Source: Chlamydomonas sphaeroides
Taxonomy: Eukaryota > Chlorophyta > Chlorophyceae > Chlamydomonadales > Chlamydomonadaceae
Assembly (NCBI GenBank): GCA_001662425.1
Contig: BDDC01000423.1
Span: 19,393 to 63,437, forward strand
Length of the DNA stretch: 44,045 nt
Direction of reading: 5' to 3'
The position numbers and the translations under genes are program-made. Below the pieces are notes generated by a model that did no database searches, was not told where the DNA came from, and saw only the letters and a list, made by a program, of their open reading frames with translations. Below, in pieces: positions 1-11,000 of this stretch (position 1 is the stretch's first letter; each line of letters begins with the position of its first letter).

Positions 1-214
1 TGTGCAAGTTGGAGAGTAGGCTTGTGCTCAGCCCGCCGCTGGCTACATGCGGGACACTCGCCGAACACATGTAACTCATCTTCAACGCTGTTAGCACACA
101 ACCCGCAAAGGCGTGCCTCCCGCGTTCTGCCACGGGGCCGGTTGGCCTTAAGGTCCCAGCACCCCAGACTAAATCGCATGAGCACCTTGTGCAAGGCCAG
201 GGGCATGATAGTGG
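1..214 (-). mobile_element. Partial non-LTR retroelement: C-terminal zinc-finger region of a reverse transcriptase-like ORF
   Basis: Read on the minus strand from 206 down to the window edge there is a stop-free frame beginning MPLALHKVLMRFSLGCWDL and continuing to a segment RLCGLCANSVEDELHVFGEC followed by PACSQRRAEH. The order basic/Arg-rich patch, C-x2-C, E-D-E-x-H, then C-P is the pattern of the zf-RVT region that follows the reverse transcriptase domain in LINE-like elements. A possible acceptor (CCGCCAG) precedes it at 215-217, with an in-frame stop just above. The frame runs off the window, so the true end is not seen, and I find no reverse transcriptase core (YADD box) upstream. Most likely a degraded or truncated element; a domesticated host gene is less likely. 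Confidence 0.45.
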
Positions 215-348
215 CTGGCGGTGTGAGTTAGCGGTGAGTCTTCCCCCATCCACCGAAGGTACCGACTGGCCTTCACCCCTACACCGGTCTGTGACCGTGG
301 TCGGCAGCAGGAAGCTGGCCTTGGGATCTGTGGGACACGACGGCGGCC

Positions 349-1996
349 TCACCAGTTGTGGGTAATTCTCCAACCCCCGCACATGATGCCGGCGGCATCA
401 CACATGTAGTCGGGTCCTATGGTGGACAGCAGCATCAAGGGCCCGGCGGCGCTCTTGAAGGTGACGCCGGTGCGTGGTGACATCCCGGTTGGCGCGGTAG
501 TGCAGTGGCGCCCAGCAGGATGCACACTGCCAGTCGAGGAGCGCCTTGTCAAGCGGTCCTGTTCTTTGGCGGCTGGGAGTGAGACTGGGCTAGTGGCTGC
601 GGGTCTAGCTGAGCCGCTGGTGGCGGCAGTCGAGGAGGCAGCTAAGGCAGCGAGGGCAGTGGGCACCGGCGGCGCCCGTCCCATGGTGTTGATGGCCTTG
701 ATGGCCGTGACCATAGCCTCAAAGAAGCTACCAGCTGCGTGTTGGACAGGTTGGCCGGCGTGTTGACCCGAACCTCCTCGCTGGGCAGCGGCCCAGGTGG
801 TCTCTGCACGAAGCCAAGAGGTTCCCTGGTGGCACAGGCGACAGGCCCACTGCCGGCAGTGTGGGGGGTCCCTGTGGGCAACAGCGGGTCCTGGGGCGCA
901 GGCACGGTTGAGCGGGGTGTACCCTGGCACTCATCAGTCAGCAGCCAAGTGGTTGCCATGCATTTGATGCCCGTGGCAGCGCAGCAATTTACCTCTTCTG
1001 TCTTCTCTTCCCCTTTTTATCCACACACCCCCCTTTCTGCGGTGCAGCGGGGATCAGGCGGGTGGTGTGGCCGAGTAGATCGTGCCAACAGAGAGGTTGT
1101 CGCCGCCCTGGCTGGGCGCTGTGCTGGGGGTGTAGGCAGAGCCCAGCGGCGATGCCAGGGTGGTACCCAGCGCGGTGGCCAGTGCATTGACGTCGGGGGG
1201 CTAGCGCCCGGCGTCAGGCAGGACCGACGGCCCTGCGTGGCTCTGAGCCATCCGGGTGGTGTTGACTTTGTGCTGGCCGCTGCGTCCACTGTTGCCGCCC
1301 CGGCTGCCACTGCCCCCGGAGTGGTGCTCGTGGAGGTGGCGCCAGGCCTCGGTGAGGTCCTCCGCGCGTGCCAGGGTAGTTCTTAGGGCTGTCATGCCCC
1401 CTCTTTGGCGTACCTTGTGCAGAAGTCCCTGCTGTGCGACGGGCTGCCTCAGTGCTTGCAGGGGGGGCTTGCTGCTGGACACCGGGCCAGGCTCATTGAA
1501 CGGCCAGCACTCCTCCTTGTCGTCAGAATGCTGGTGGCGGGGGCTGGCAGCGCCGGACCCATGCCCACACCCGCCATCACACCTGCCCTTGTGGCCGGCA
1601 CCTGCTGTGGGAGCTGAGGCGCCGGGAGCGGAGGTCGGCAGAGCGGTGGCCAGCACCATGCGGATTGCCTCAAGCTTGGAGTGCAGCGACGCCAGTTCAT
1701 CCTCCACCTGCTCAAGCAACGTGAGTCAACAGCACCTTGTGGTAGCGGTTCCGGCCCTCAGTGTAGCTTGGCCTGGTGAAGGGGCCGCCGGGCCGCCAGA
1801 CATTGTAGACCTCGACCGACTTGTCAATCAAGTCCCAGGCACTGGGGTTGCTGTCGACCTCGCCCTGGTTGAGGCAGCGGACCTGCTGGTGGATCTGCTG
1901 TCGTGTGTCAGCGGACCCCGACGTGGCCTCCAGGACCGCCTCCAAGAAATGCTCAACCCGGTGACACCGGGGATACGTGGTGTCTGATAGCGCCAC
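349..1996 (-). pseudogene. Unrecognised, probably transposon-derived ORF remnants
   Basis: Three minus-strand frames look more coding-like than their surroundings: 1996-1712 (contains WDLIDKSVEVYNVWRPGG), 1719-1201 (starts in a helical stretch LEQVEDELASLHSKLEAIRM, then a Cys/His-containing and Ser/Gly-rich tail) and 930-349 (Ala/Thr-rich, ends GIMCGGWRITHNW). The first two overlap by a few bases in different frames, as after a frameshift or in a Gag-like pair. They sit upstream, in the same orientation, of the zf-RVT-like fragment at 1-214, so they may be the decayed 5' part of the same element. I recognise no domain with certainty, and true introns cannot be excluded. Confidence 0.25.
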
Positions 1997-2283
1997 ACAG
2001 ATGGCCGTGAACCTCTACCAAGCTCCCAGTCGTCGACCCGGTAGCCTAGCCCTCCTGCAGGGCTCTCAGCATGAAGTTGGCAGTGTTTGGGATGTCGCCG
2101 TGCGCTTGGCCGGTGTAGACTGTATCTGCTGGGGTGGCAGCGGTGTACAGGGCTAGCTCTGTGCTCATTTTGTAGGCGGTGTCGGTTCTTAGTGACCCTG
2201 AGGTCCAGCATGGCGTTATGGCCATCACGGGTGCCCCCAGGCAGACCTGCCAGCAACCAGTTGGTGATAGCGGCCATATGGCA

Positions 2284-2402
2284 CCTGGCAGGCATCGCCA
2301 TTGCGCCAACACTTGGCCAGGCTACGAACATGCATGTTCGTAGCCTGGCCAAGCATGTTCGTAGCCTGGCCAAGTGTTGGCGCAATGGCGATGCCTGCCA
2401 GG
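2284..2402. repeat. Long perfect inverted repeat (49-bp arms) with an internal 21-bp direct repeat
   Basis: The left arm 2284-2332 is the exact reverse complement of the right arm 2354-2402. The 21-bp spacer (2333-2353, beginning CATGTTCGTAGCC) is itself a direct duplicate of the first 21 bases of the right arm, so the loop can also pair with the left arm. No gene overlaps it. The structure could be the tip of a foldback element or the product of template switching. Confidence 0.9.
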
Positions 2403-2546
2403 AACACGGAGGGTGTAGAGTTGCCCTGCGAGCGTGCGGCAAAGAGTTCACAGGTTGTTCGCGCCTAGCACCAAAGGTGTTGGCTCGTGCGGGGAGCGGT
2501 GATATTGAAGGCCGAGTGTGGCCCTCCGGGTGAACGCTTGCAGCAA

Positions 2547-2597
2547 CCAGGGGAGCAACTCCCCTGGCAGCAACGGTAACCCGGCAGGTTCCTGCCG
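2547..2597. repeat. Two adjacent short perfect hairpins
   Basis: Hairpin one has a 9-bp stem, CCAGGGGAG (2547-2555) and CTCCCCTGG (2559-2567), around a 3-base loop. Hairpin two has a 7-bp stem, CGGCAGG (2582-2588) and CCTGCCG (2591-2597), around TT. They lie 145 bp beyond the long palindrome in the same gene-free tract and may belong to the same repetitive element. Confidence 0.6.
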
Positions 2598-4061
2598 CTT
2601 TGTTGTCTTGGCAACTGCAACGAGATGCCAGTGTTGACACCGGAGCATTGATTGCCAGACGTGGCAATGATGGGCCGTTGCAGACAGCGGTGGCCGACCA
2701 TACTTGGTGTCGCACGGCAGACTAACATTGAGATTCACGTTAGCGAAGCAAAGACCCTTGCGGAGCGTCAGGCCGGAGACCTTCAGCGTCCAGATCCGAC
2801 CTTGTCCAGTGTGTAGCAAACTGGAGTGGGGTAGACGCGCAGCAGCGTGCGTGCTGGCATGAGAGAGACCTGCGAGCGTCGCAGGCTATAGACCAGCAAG
2901 ACACGCTGGCGGAGCTGAGTGTGGTCTTGGTGTGTTGGCACAAGCGACACGACGGCGTCCTGTCATTGCAAGCAGAGCAGCTTACACTAGGTCATACGAA
3001 GTGCTACTGACGTGTGTAGCGCGCTGGCATCACTAGACTCAGCCAGACCGGCCATACCCTGGGCCATACCGCATCTTACGACACACACACGCATACACAC
3101 GCACACTCTGACACCCCCACCTGTCCCCGTGCGGTACTGGTGCACCGCTGTGTTACGACATCCGACCGGGCTATGGCAGCCTGGTGGGATACAATCCGGC
3201 CGCATGCTTGAAGCACGACATTCGCCATAACTGTAAGGAATCCCTGTACACGCAGCACACTTCTGTGCGGACCGGACCCCGTCACGCACCACACACACAC
3301 CACAACGCCAGGCACAGGGCTGGTGCGTGCAGCGGGTAGGCTCATCAGGGCCCGGGGGTGGCATGGCAGCCGACGGGGAGTGTATGGGAAGGCTGCAGGC
3401 CTGCCCACGCCCCCCTCAGCCTTGCGGCTAGGGGGGTCGGCACCACTGTCCACGGTTGAATTCTAGTAAATTCTAGTTCTCGGTGCAGCATGACAATGGC
3501 TAACGCGGACGCCACAGAGAGGCGGTGCAAGTCGTCTCTACAGCACGATTCGGCCTGGTGGGGCTTACAGCCCAGCTCGCGTAGCAGCCGTGGCAAATCT
3601 CTGCGGATGGTGCCCGTGTGGCCAATGCTGATGGCGGCATCCGGGGTGTATTTATTTCACACGGACGCAGCCAAGCAACCGCAAGTTAACCACGCAAATT
3701 GATGATGCAGAGGGATCAACCGCACACCGTGATCCATCAAAAGCACAGAGTCACGCCGCCTTGCAAGCGTTGGATACAAACTATCAACAGCGGAGCCCGA
3801 GAGCGTGCAGTGGGCTGCGTTGAGCAGGCGGCATCGCTTGGTCTGGCAGGCATGCCGCGCCACCCCATGCAGAATGGGCCACAGCGTGGCGGCGGGTGCG
3901 TAAGGGTGCGCTGTGTACCTCACCACTGGCCGGCTGCCCAAAGCATAGCAGTGCTGTGCCTATAACCGGCTGAGGTCAGGGCCGCGGCCCGATTGAGCAC
4001 AAGTCGCTTGCCAGGTGCCCCAGGCACGGCGGCAGCGCACGGCGGCGGCGTCAGACGCCGC
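2598..4061. other. Gene-free stretch downstream of the EGF/sushi gene
   Basis: No frame with splice sites or domain signature was found. It contains an AC-rich microsatellite-like patch near 3078-3112, a small repeat of TTCTAGTAAATTCTAGTTCT type near 3462-3481, and the probable 3' untranslated region of the minus-strand gene ending at 4062. Confidence 0.5.
3565..3569 (-). terminator. Candidate poly(A) signal TGTAA for the EGF/sushi gene
   Basis: TGTAA is the usual poly(A) signal of Chlamydomonas-type algae. This is the first occurrence on the minus strand after the stop codon at 4062, giving a 3' UTR of about 0.5 kb. A five-base match is weak by itself. Confidence 0.35.
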
Positions 4062-6812
4062 CTAGTGGGTCAGCATCGGCGGCGAGTCAGACGCCTCACA
4101 GGCATCGGCATCCACCTCGGTCAGATCGTCACCCCAGCAGCTGCCGTCGGTCGCAAACATGACGCGGTAGCCTGTCAGGCAGCCGTTGCCGTCATCACCG
4201 CCACCAAACACAGGCAGCACGTTGGGTTCGGTGCCGCCGTCGTTGATGGCGGCAGAGAGCGACTCCCACTGCGCGTCCGTGGTGGCCGTGACGGCAACCG
4301 TGATGGAGTCCCCGCCGCAGGTCACGGAGCCAATGGTAGCGCCGCTCATCCAGCTGCTGATCAGGCCCTTGGCGGCAGTCTCGGCGGCGGCGCAGGCACC
4401 CGCGGCGTCAAAAAAGTCCGTGGACGTGCCCAGGGGAAGCGCCGTCCAGGTCAGCATCATGTCGCACTCTGTGAAGCGGGGACGATCAGGTGCACGCAGC
4501 AGGAGGTGTGGGTCGGCACTGGTTCAGGTTTCGGGTAGGTGCTTGGGGACCCGCCGAAAGCTGCAGACCGGCGACGGCCTCGCGCAGCAGCACTCGCAGT
4601 CCCGGCGGAGCACCAAGTCATTTCCGTCCCACCGGCCCGCGCCTTGGCGGTAGAGCAGATCTTACCGTCGCAGGTGGCACCCGTGAAGCCACTGTCGCAG
4701 TCACAGGTGTAGCCATTGATGCCGTCCTGGCAGCTACCATTGCCGTTGCATGCCTCAGCAGGGCAGTCATTGATGTTGGTCTCACAAAGCTGGCCCTCAA
4801 AGCCATCAGCGCAGGTGCAGGTGTTGGGGGCACTGCACACGCCGCCGTTCTGGCAGGTGGGGCTGCAGACTGGCTGGCAGCGCGGCGCGGCGACGGAGGT
4901 GGGCCAGCGGCCTGGGGCGGGGCGCAGGGGACGAGGTGTAGGGCGGGTAGGTGGGCCCAGCCGGGGTCAGCCCATCACACCCGACTGGGCGACCATCGGG
5001 CGCAGGCGCGGCGCGGGCATGAATACTATTGAGTCATCACGGCTCGCTCGCTCCCCGCAGGCTCACCCTTGTTCATGCAGGTCAGGGTGACCGCGGCGGG
5101 CGAGCCAGCCTCAGGCTCCCAGCCAGCGGCGCAGGCAAGGGTGACGGCAGCGCCGATGGCCACAGAGCTGCCGGCCGTCACCGACATCTGGACGTTGGTG
5201 GGCAGGGTGGGGATGGTTGCGCACCTGGGGACGGAGGGCCAGGAGAGGATCAGGAAGGGAGAACGGATGGGTGAAGCAAGGGCGGGACAGGAGCGGCAGG
5301 GTCAGTGGTGGACTGAGCGAGAGATGGGCTGCCCCTCCGGGGGGGACATCACGGCGAGTCAAGCTCGCCGTACCTCTATTTCTATTTCTATTTCTATTTC
5401 TATTTCTATTTCTATTTCTATTTCAAAATGCAATTCTATTTCTAAGGGCTGCCCAGCTTACAAGTCTTCGGCTTGCGAGCAGTCGCCGATGGTGGCGGAG
5501 CAGGCGCAGACGGGCATCTGCACGGGTGTCTCCCACACGCCGCCCGACTGGCACTTGATCATAATGAAGGGGCTGTTGGGGCTGGCGTCGCAGCTGACGC
5601 GCACTGGGGTGTTGGCGGGGACCGTGGTGAGGGTGCGGCTGTTGCCAACGGTGGAGACGTCGTACTGCGGGTAACGACATGAGGCAGGGGGATGGCGGAA
5701 GCAGCACAGCCGTTGAGGATGGTGATCAGTAGCACAGCCGTTGAGGGTGGGCAGCTGCTGCTGGGGTCAGGTGCGCGTTGTTGAATGGCTGGGCACCCAT
5801 CCAGAACATACAATGTCAAACACGTTCGAATTGTGGCATTATTGCAGCAACGCAGGCACTGACCAAAATAATCGAGCCCGCATGCCCTACAGGCTTTGAC
5901 GGACGGACAGCCGCGCCCAGGTGCATGTGTGCTTGTACACCTTGCTTATTGTAGGTGCTCGGCCGTTAAGGTAGGTCTGGCACGGGTCGTGCGTACGCAC
6001 GTGTCGAAATAAACTGGCATGGACGCGAACACACTCCCACGCTCACGCACTCCACGACTACAAGTTCATACCTGGGGGTACTGGCCACGCAGCGTAGCAA
6101 CACTGCAGGTGCCGGTCGGCCTGCAGAAGGTGTATGTCGTGCGTTAGACCGGGGTTGGGGCCGAACTGCCATCCTGCCATTCTTCGTTACACAACGCTAT
6201 GATTGTGCGTGACAGGGGGCGGGTCACGCAGTCCCAACAAAGAGAGGAGAAACCAGCAGGGACCCAACCACGCGCAGACCGGCGCAGCACAAGCCGGCGC
6301 CCACGCACAACACCCACAGGGCGGGAGGGTGGGAGCATGCTGAACGAACAACAAAACAACATAACGAACTAGTTGCTCACGCGCACAACAGCGCACACAA
6401 AGCTAGCGGGGCTGTACGGCACCCGAAAACACAACGCGCGCTAGGGCGGAGCCCGGGCGACCTAGCTCACCCCTTTCCTAACTAACCCAGCTACCGCTGC
6501 GCTAAGCCTCCATGAGGGAGAACAGGGGAGAACCGAGTGACCGACGTTGAAACCTCGCCGCAGTTATTAGCAAAGTGGCCGTATGTGCCGGGAAGCTCAC
6601 GCGGTTATAACGAACATTGCATGCATGTGACTACTATGCGGCCGCTGGCGAGGCTTCCAGCAGCAACCCCTGGCAGCAACCGCGAGCGATGTTCATCTCC
6701 CTGCTGCCTACAAGCCCAAGGTGCGTCGCAGCGACATTCACCTTTGCAGCAGCTCCCGGCTCGCAAGAGAGCCAGTCGCCATGACAAGGGCGAGCAGCAC
6801 AGCGAGAAGCAT
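4062..6812 (-). CDS. Secreted modular protein with sushi-like and EGF-like domains
   Basis: Rebuilt from six exons: 6812-6742, 6120-6072, 5664-5462, 5224-5067, 4869-4666, 4468-4062 (stop TAG). All junctions are GT/AG, phases agree, total 363 residues. Residues 1-18 (MLLAVLLALVMATGSLAS) are a classic secretory signal followed by RELLQ. A first Cys module (C29, C65, C78, C93, with GGVWETP before the last Cys) and a second (C109, C139, C157, C162) resemble sushi/CCP domains. Two six-Cys EGF-like modules follow: C162/166/172/178/180/189 with CADGFEG, and C196/201/207/216/218/227 with NGYTCDCDSGFTG. The C-terminal 135 residues are unrecognised and have no membrane segment, so the protein is probably released or wall/matrix associated. 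Exon 2 (49 bp) is the least certain, but it closes the phase exactly and supplies the first sushi cysteine. Function unknown; adhesion or matrix binding is inference. Confidence 0.75.
5375..5424. repeat. TCTATT hexanucleotide microsatellite in an intron
   Basis: About eight consecutive copies of TCTATT lie in the intron between exons 3 and 4 of the EGF/sushi gene, with a short echo at 5433-5444. It is a pyrimidine-only/AT-rich tract in otherwise GC-rich DNA. Confidence 0.9.
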
Positions 6813-8075
6813 GGTCCTCACTTTACGCCTAGATAGCCTGCCTGCTGCAGTGGGCGGGACAGTGCGAGTCACAATAGCGGTCGTGGTAGGACACTTGGTG
6901 TCGCAGGTAGGTGCGCTGCTGCGCGGGCACCCTGCATGCGTTCGCTCGCCTATCTTCATACATACCTCCGCTCCTCTGCTGTGCGTGCTCGCTCTATCGT
7001 TTTCGGTGGCACGTCTGGGCTTGAGAGAAGTAGCAAGCAAGCAGCTGCTATCTTACGATGGTTGCTTGGCAACCGGCATCATAGCGAGTATGCGGCCACG
7101 AACACGCTCCGTACCGGCATGGAATCACGCACACACCGTCAATAACCACTTTTAGCAGTAACCGCCTAACAGTAACCAGGCTGGGGATCCACTATAACCT
7201 ATTGAGTTGTGAAGTCGACGTATCGACCAGCAGTAAACAGCATGCATCAGGGCTGGACGCAGCGCACAGCGCAGTCATCGAAGGGCTGTGCGGCTCGAGC
7301 TGTGGGCCGGCGGGGCGTGCGCGCCGCCCTCGCTGGCGTGCCGCATATCTGCGCCTGGCAGCCAGCATAATATTTGAACTGAAGCATAGCCAGCAGATGG
7401 CCGCGTTACAGTCTGAAACTCCGTAACCGAGGCACATTGAGACCTCCCTGCGATACGAGTTGGCTGGTAAAAACACGAGGGCAAGCATGATAGCACGGCG
7501 TAATGCCGCTGCGAGCGAGCGGGCCGCCGCAGCCCTGTCTGCGCTCTGACGCATCGACATACACACGACGTCGGCAAGGCCCAACAGCATAGCAAGTGCC
7601 CCTCATCAAACCTCTGCTGGTAAGGGGCTGGGCTGGGACCCGCAACCAACGACGGGGACCGGATGCAGCGGGACCTGTCAACATACAGGCCCAGGCTGCG
7701 TCCCTTGCCGCGAGCGGCACGCGTCCGTCCGCCACTCCATCACTACACCACGAAGCCACCCAGCACAACCAACAACCAGCACCCAGCACCCAGCACCCAG
7801 CACCCAGCAACCAGCAACCAGCAACCAGCAACCAGCAACCAGCAACCAATCAACACGCAACATCCCAGCTGCAGCCTAGCTAGCCTCACCTCTCCGCACG
7901 CCTTCCCGGGCCACTCGTGCAGCCGTGGCCCCGCGGCCCCGCGCCCCAGTCCACTTCGTTCGCTGCCTCGCACAGCCGCAGCAGCCCCGCACCCCCGCCC
8001 GCATCGCAGAGCAAACTGCCGCAGGCCTGAGCCGCCCCAGCCCCGACCCCGGCACCCAGACCCGCCCGCCGGCCT
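6813..8075. other. Intergenic spacer between two minus-strand genes
   Basis: Contains the promoter side of the EGF/sushi gene (ATG at 6812) and the 3' flank of the ankyrin-MCAT gene (stop at 8076). I see no further exon with a recognisable product. A minus-strand TGTAA at 7406-7410, 666 bp beyond the stop, is the first candidate poly(A) signal for the upstream gene. Confidence 0.5.
7775..7848. repeat. Heptamer tandem repeat (ACCCAGC switching to AACCAGC)
   Basis: A block of CAGCACC units passes into a block of CAGCAACC-type units, about ten copies in all, in the 3' flank of the ankyrin-MCAT gene. The repeat accounts for the long open frames on both strands here, which are not genes. Confidence 0.85.
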
Positions 8076-11000
8076 TCACGGCGCCACGTTGCTCACTCGC
8101 TTCCACGCGTCCAGGCTCATCCGCTTCACCATGGCCTTGATCTGCGCCCCGGGGCCCAGCTCCCACACCGCCACGCCGCTGTCGCCGCTGCTGACGCCGG
8201 CGGCGGGGCCGTACAAGGCCGGGTCCAGTAGCGACGCCAGGGACTCCTCCCATCGCACCTGGCAGGCACGGGCAGCAAAGGGTGGTCCTTATTGGGATGG
8301 GTACGGGTGTATTGGGTCGCCCCTTTAGGGGCACGAGCTGTTCGATTCGGGCACCAAGGTAGCGCAAGTACAAGAAAAGACAACAGTTGGTAGAAGTGCG
8401 GAGAGAGCGATGCCTGGCCGCTTGCATTAATTGTATTAATACTGCGGCACGTATGTAGCGTTGCTGGCACAGACGGCTGTTGGGCGGAGTGCGGTTGTGC
8501 TGCCGTTTCACGCAGATCGGGCGGCTAGCTAGATCCGGCCCGTGGGGTAAGGGCACGGAGATTCGGTGTGCTCTAGACCCTCAAATAGTCTCAGCTACAA
8601 CCGCATAATGACCGACGGTGTTCGTCTGGTCTGGTGGCCTCTTTGGGGGGCGAGCCATGCACCCATGCGCAGCTGGGACACGTTGATGTTGATGTAACGC
8701 ATCCCCAACCTGTCCTGTGCTGAAGAGGCAATATGTCCTCCCAAACGAATCACGGCAGCTACGTACGCAGCTACAACGTATGTGCATAACAGGTAGAATT
8801 ACGATGAGTGCATGAAGCAGCACCCCTTGCCTGGCCTCCTCACCGGCTCAACGAGCTGCCGTGCCAGCAGCTGCGGGATGGCGGCGGCCGCTTCGGGCCC
8901 CGAGGGGAAGGGCTGCGAGGTGACGTTGGACAGCACCGGCAGCCGTGGGGCGGCGAAGGACGCGGACGCCAGGGCCTGAGGGCGGATGGCGGAGGCGGGC
9001 AGAGGCCGAGGCACGGCACGGACGGTGTGTGCCTCCGGGCGCCGCAAGGCGCAGGAGCACGAAAGGAAAGGGGCTGGGCCCGCGCGGTGCCATCACGGCA
9101 TGGTACGGCGCATCTGCTGTGGGGTACGGCATCCGTACGGCATCCGTACGGCATCCGTACGGCATCCGTACCTTGACCAGCTCCTCGCGGGCGGGCTCCA
9201 TGAGGGAGGTGTGGAAGGCGCCGCTGACCTGCGCGGTTGGAGGGACAGGGTGTAAGCAGCTCTTACTTATCGAGTGCCGAGTGTGCGGAAAAGGTATTGC
9301 TCGAGATGGCAGGAGGGCTATCCGTTACCGCTGCGAGCGGCTGTCCGGATTCCTGGCACCTGGGATGCGCCCGAGGTGCACTGGCAGAGCCATGGGTATG
9401 GAGGTGTTTCCCATAAGAGTGCGGCGCCCGGCGGGCATTTGGCACTCCGGACCGTGCTGTGCCAAGGACGCATGGTGTCATGACAAGGGCCAGAGCAGGA
9501 GGGCCTCCTGGGCCAGAGGGTTGGCAGCAGCGGGCGCATCGGTCCATTCCATGTCCGTCTCTGACCTCCTCTCCTCTCTACAACAATCGCCGTGTGCAGG
9601 AGTAGTGGCGCTGTCCATGTCGCCTGCCCGGCGCGCTGTCCGGCGCTGCCTCGCCCCTCTCCTTCACGTTGCCAACACGCCCGCCCACGTGATCGCCGCT
9701 CTCCGCTCACTCTTTCCTCATCGGCCTGCCCTCCCACACCCTGCCCTCCCACGCCCCCCTGCCCCCTCCCCGCCCCCAACCCCTGCAGCACCCACCGCCA
9801 GCATGGTTGCCTTGATCGCCCCCGCCGCCAGCGCCCGCTCCCGAAGCCCCTCCAGCGAGTCGCAATGGCCGCTCACCACGCGGCCCTGGCAGGGCAGGGA
9901 GTGCAAAGGCAGGGGAGGGGGCAGGGCAGGTTACAGGGGAGCGCACGAGCAAGGACTAGGGCCCGGCTCCCACCTCCAACCCAATGCCCCCTGCGGCGCT
10001 CCGCACATCGCAAACGCAGGCGCCCGCTGTCCGCCTCGCCGGCATGCCGCCCCGCTAACGGCCCAGCCGCCAATGTAGCGCACAACCACGCACAGCATGG
10101 CACATGTACGGCACATGTACGGCACATGTACGGCACGCGTCCCTACGTCGATCCCCAGACACGCCCCCCGGGCCAGCCCCGCCCCCCCCCAGCCACCTGC
10201 GGGAACAGGTAGTTGGCAATGCGGCACACGGTGCCCGGGGGCCCGGCCGCCGCGGCCGCCGCCACCAGCGGCGCCAGCGCCTCGTCTGTGAGGCCCACCA
10301 CCGACAGCATTCCGTGCGGCCGGAAGGGGGCGGACGAGGCGGACGAGGCGGACGAGGAGGCGGTTGGCGGGCTGGCGGCGGCGGCCATGGCCTCAGCGCG
10401 GGCTTTGACAATCTGCGGGCAGCGGTTGCGGGTGAGAGGGGAGGCGTGTAAGAGCAGAGCGGGAATGCGGCCATGTGTGGATAGCGCAGGCAGGGCAATG
10501 CTGCAGCGTGAGAGAGGTGTGACGTACGGCAGGACACAAGCTGGCGTACGGCAGGGCACAAGCTGGCGTACGGCAGGGCACAAGCTAGAGTACGGCAGGG
10601 CACAAGCTGGCGTACGGCAGGGCAAAAGCTGGCGTACGGCAGAGCACCAAGGTGCTGGAGGCTGCCGCCGGGGGCGGGTGTTGTTGTTGGGAGCCCGCGC
10701 ACCCACCCACCCGGCAGCATGTTACCAGCCCCGTCCACATCCTCCCCTTCCCCCGCCACGCCCGCCCAAACACCTCACCCGCAGCCCCTCCTCGAAGCTC
10801 AGCGCCCCCGCGAACACCAGCGCCGTGTACTCGCCCAGGCTGAGCCCCGCCGCCGCCCCGCAGCGCGCCACCAGGCCCGGGTCGCGCTGCCGCAGCAGCT
10901 CCACCGCCGCCAGGCCCGCCACGAAGAGCGCCGGCTGAGCCACGCGGGTGTCGTCCAGCGCGGACTGCGGGCCTGGAGGGTGAGGGGGCGGGGGAGGGTG

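Noticed and set aside
7663..8556. Open frames on both strands over the heptamer repeat and the MCAT last exon
   Set aside because: They are repeat translations or shadows of the true minus-strand frame (MSLDAWKRVSNVAP).
10522..10640. CRISPR-like array
   Set aside because: Units abut with no unique spacers, and the locus is a eukaryotic intron.
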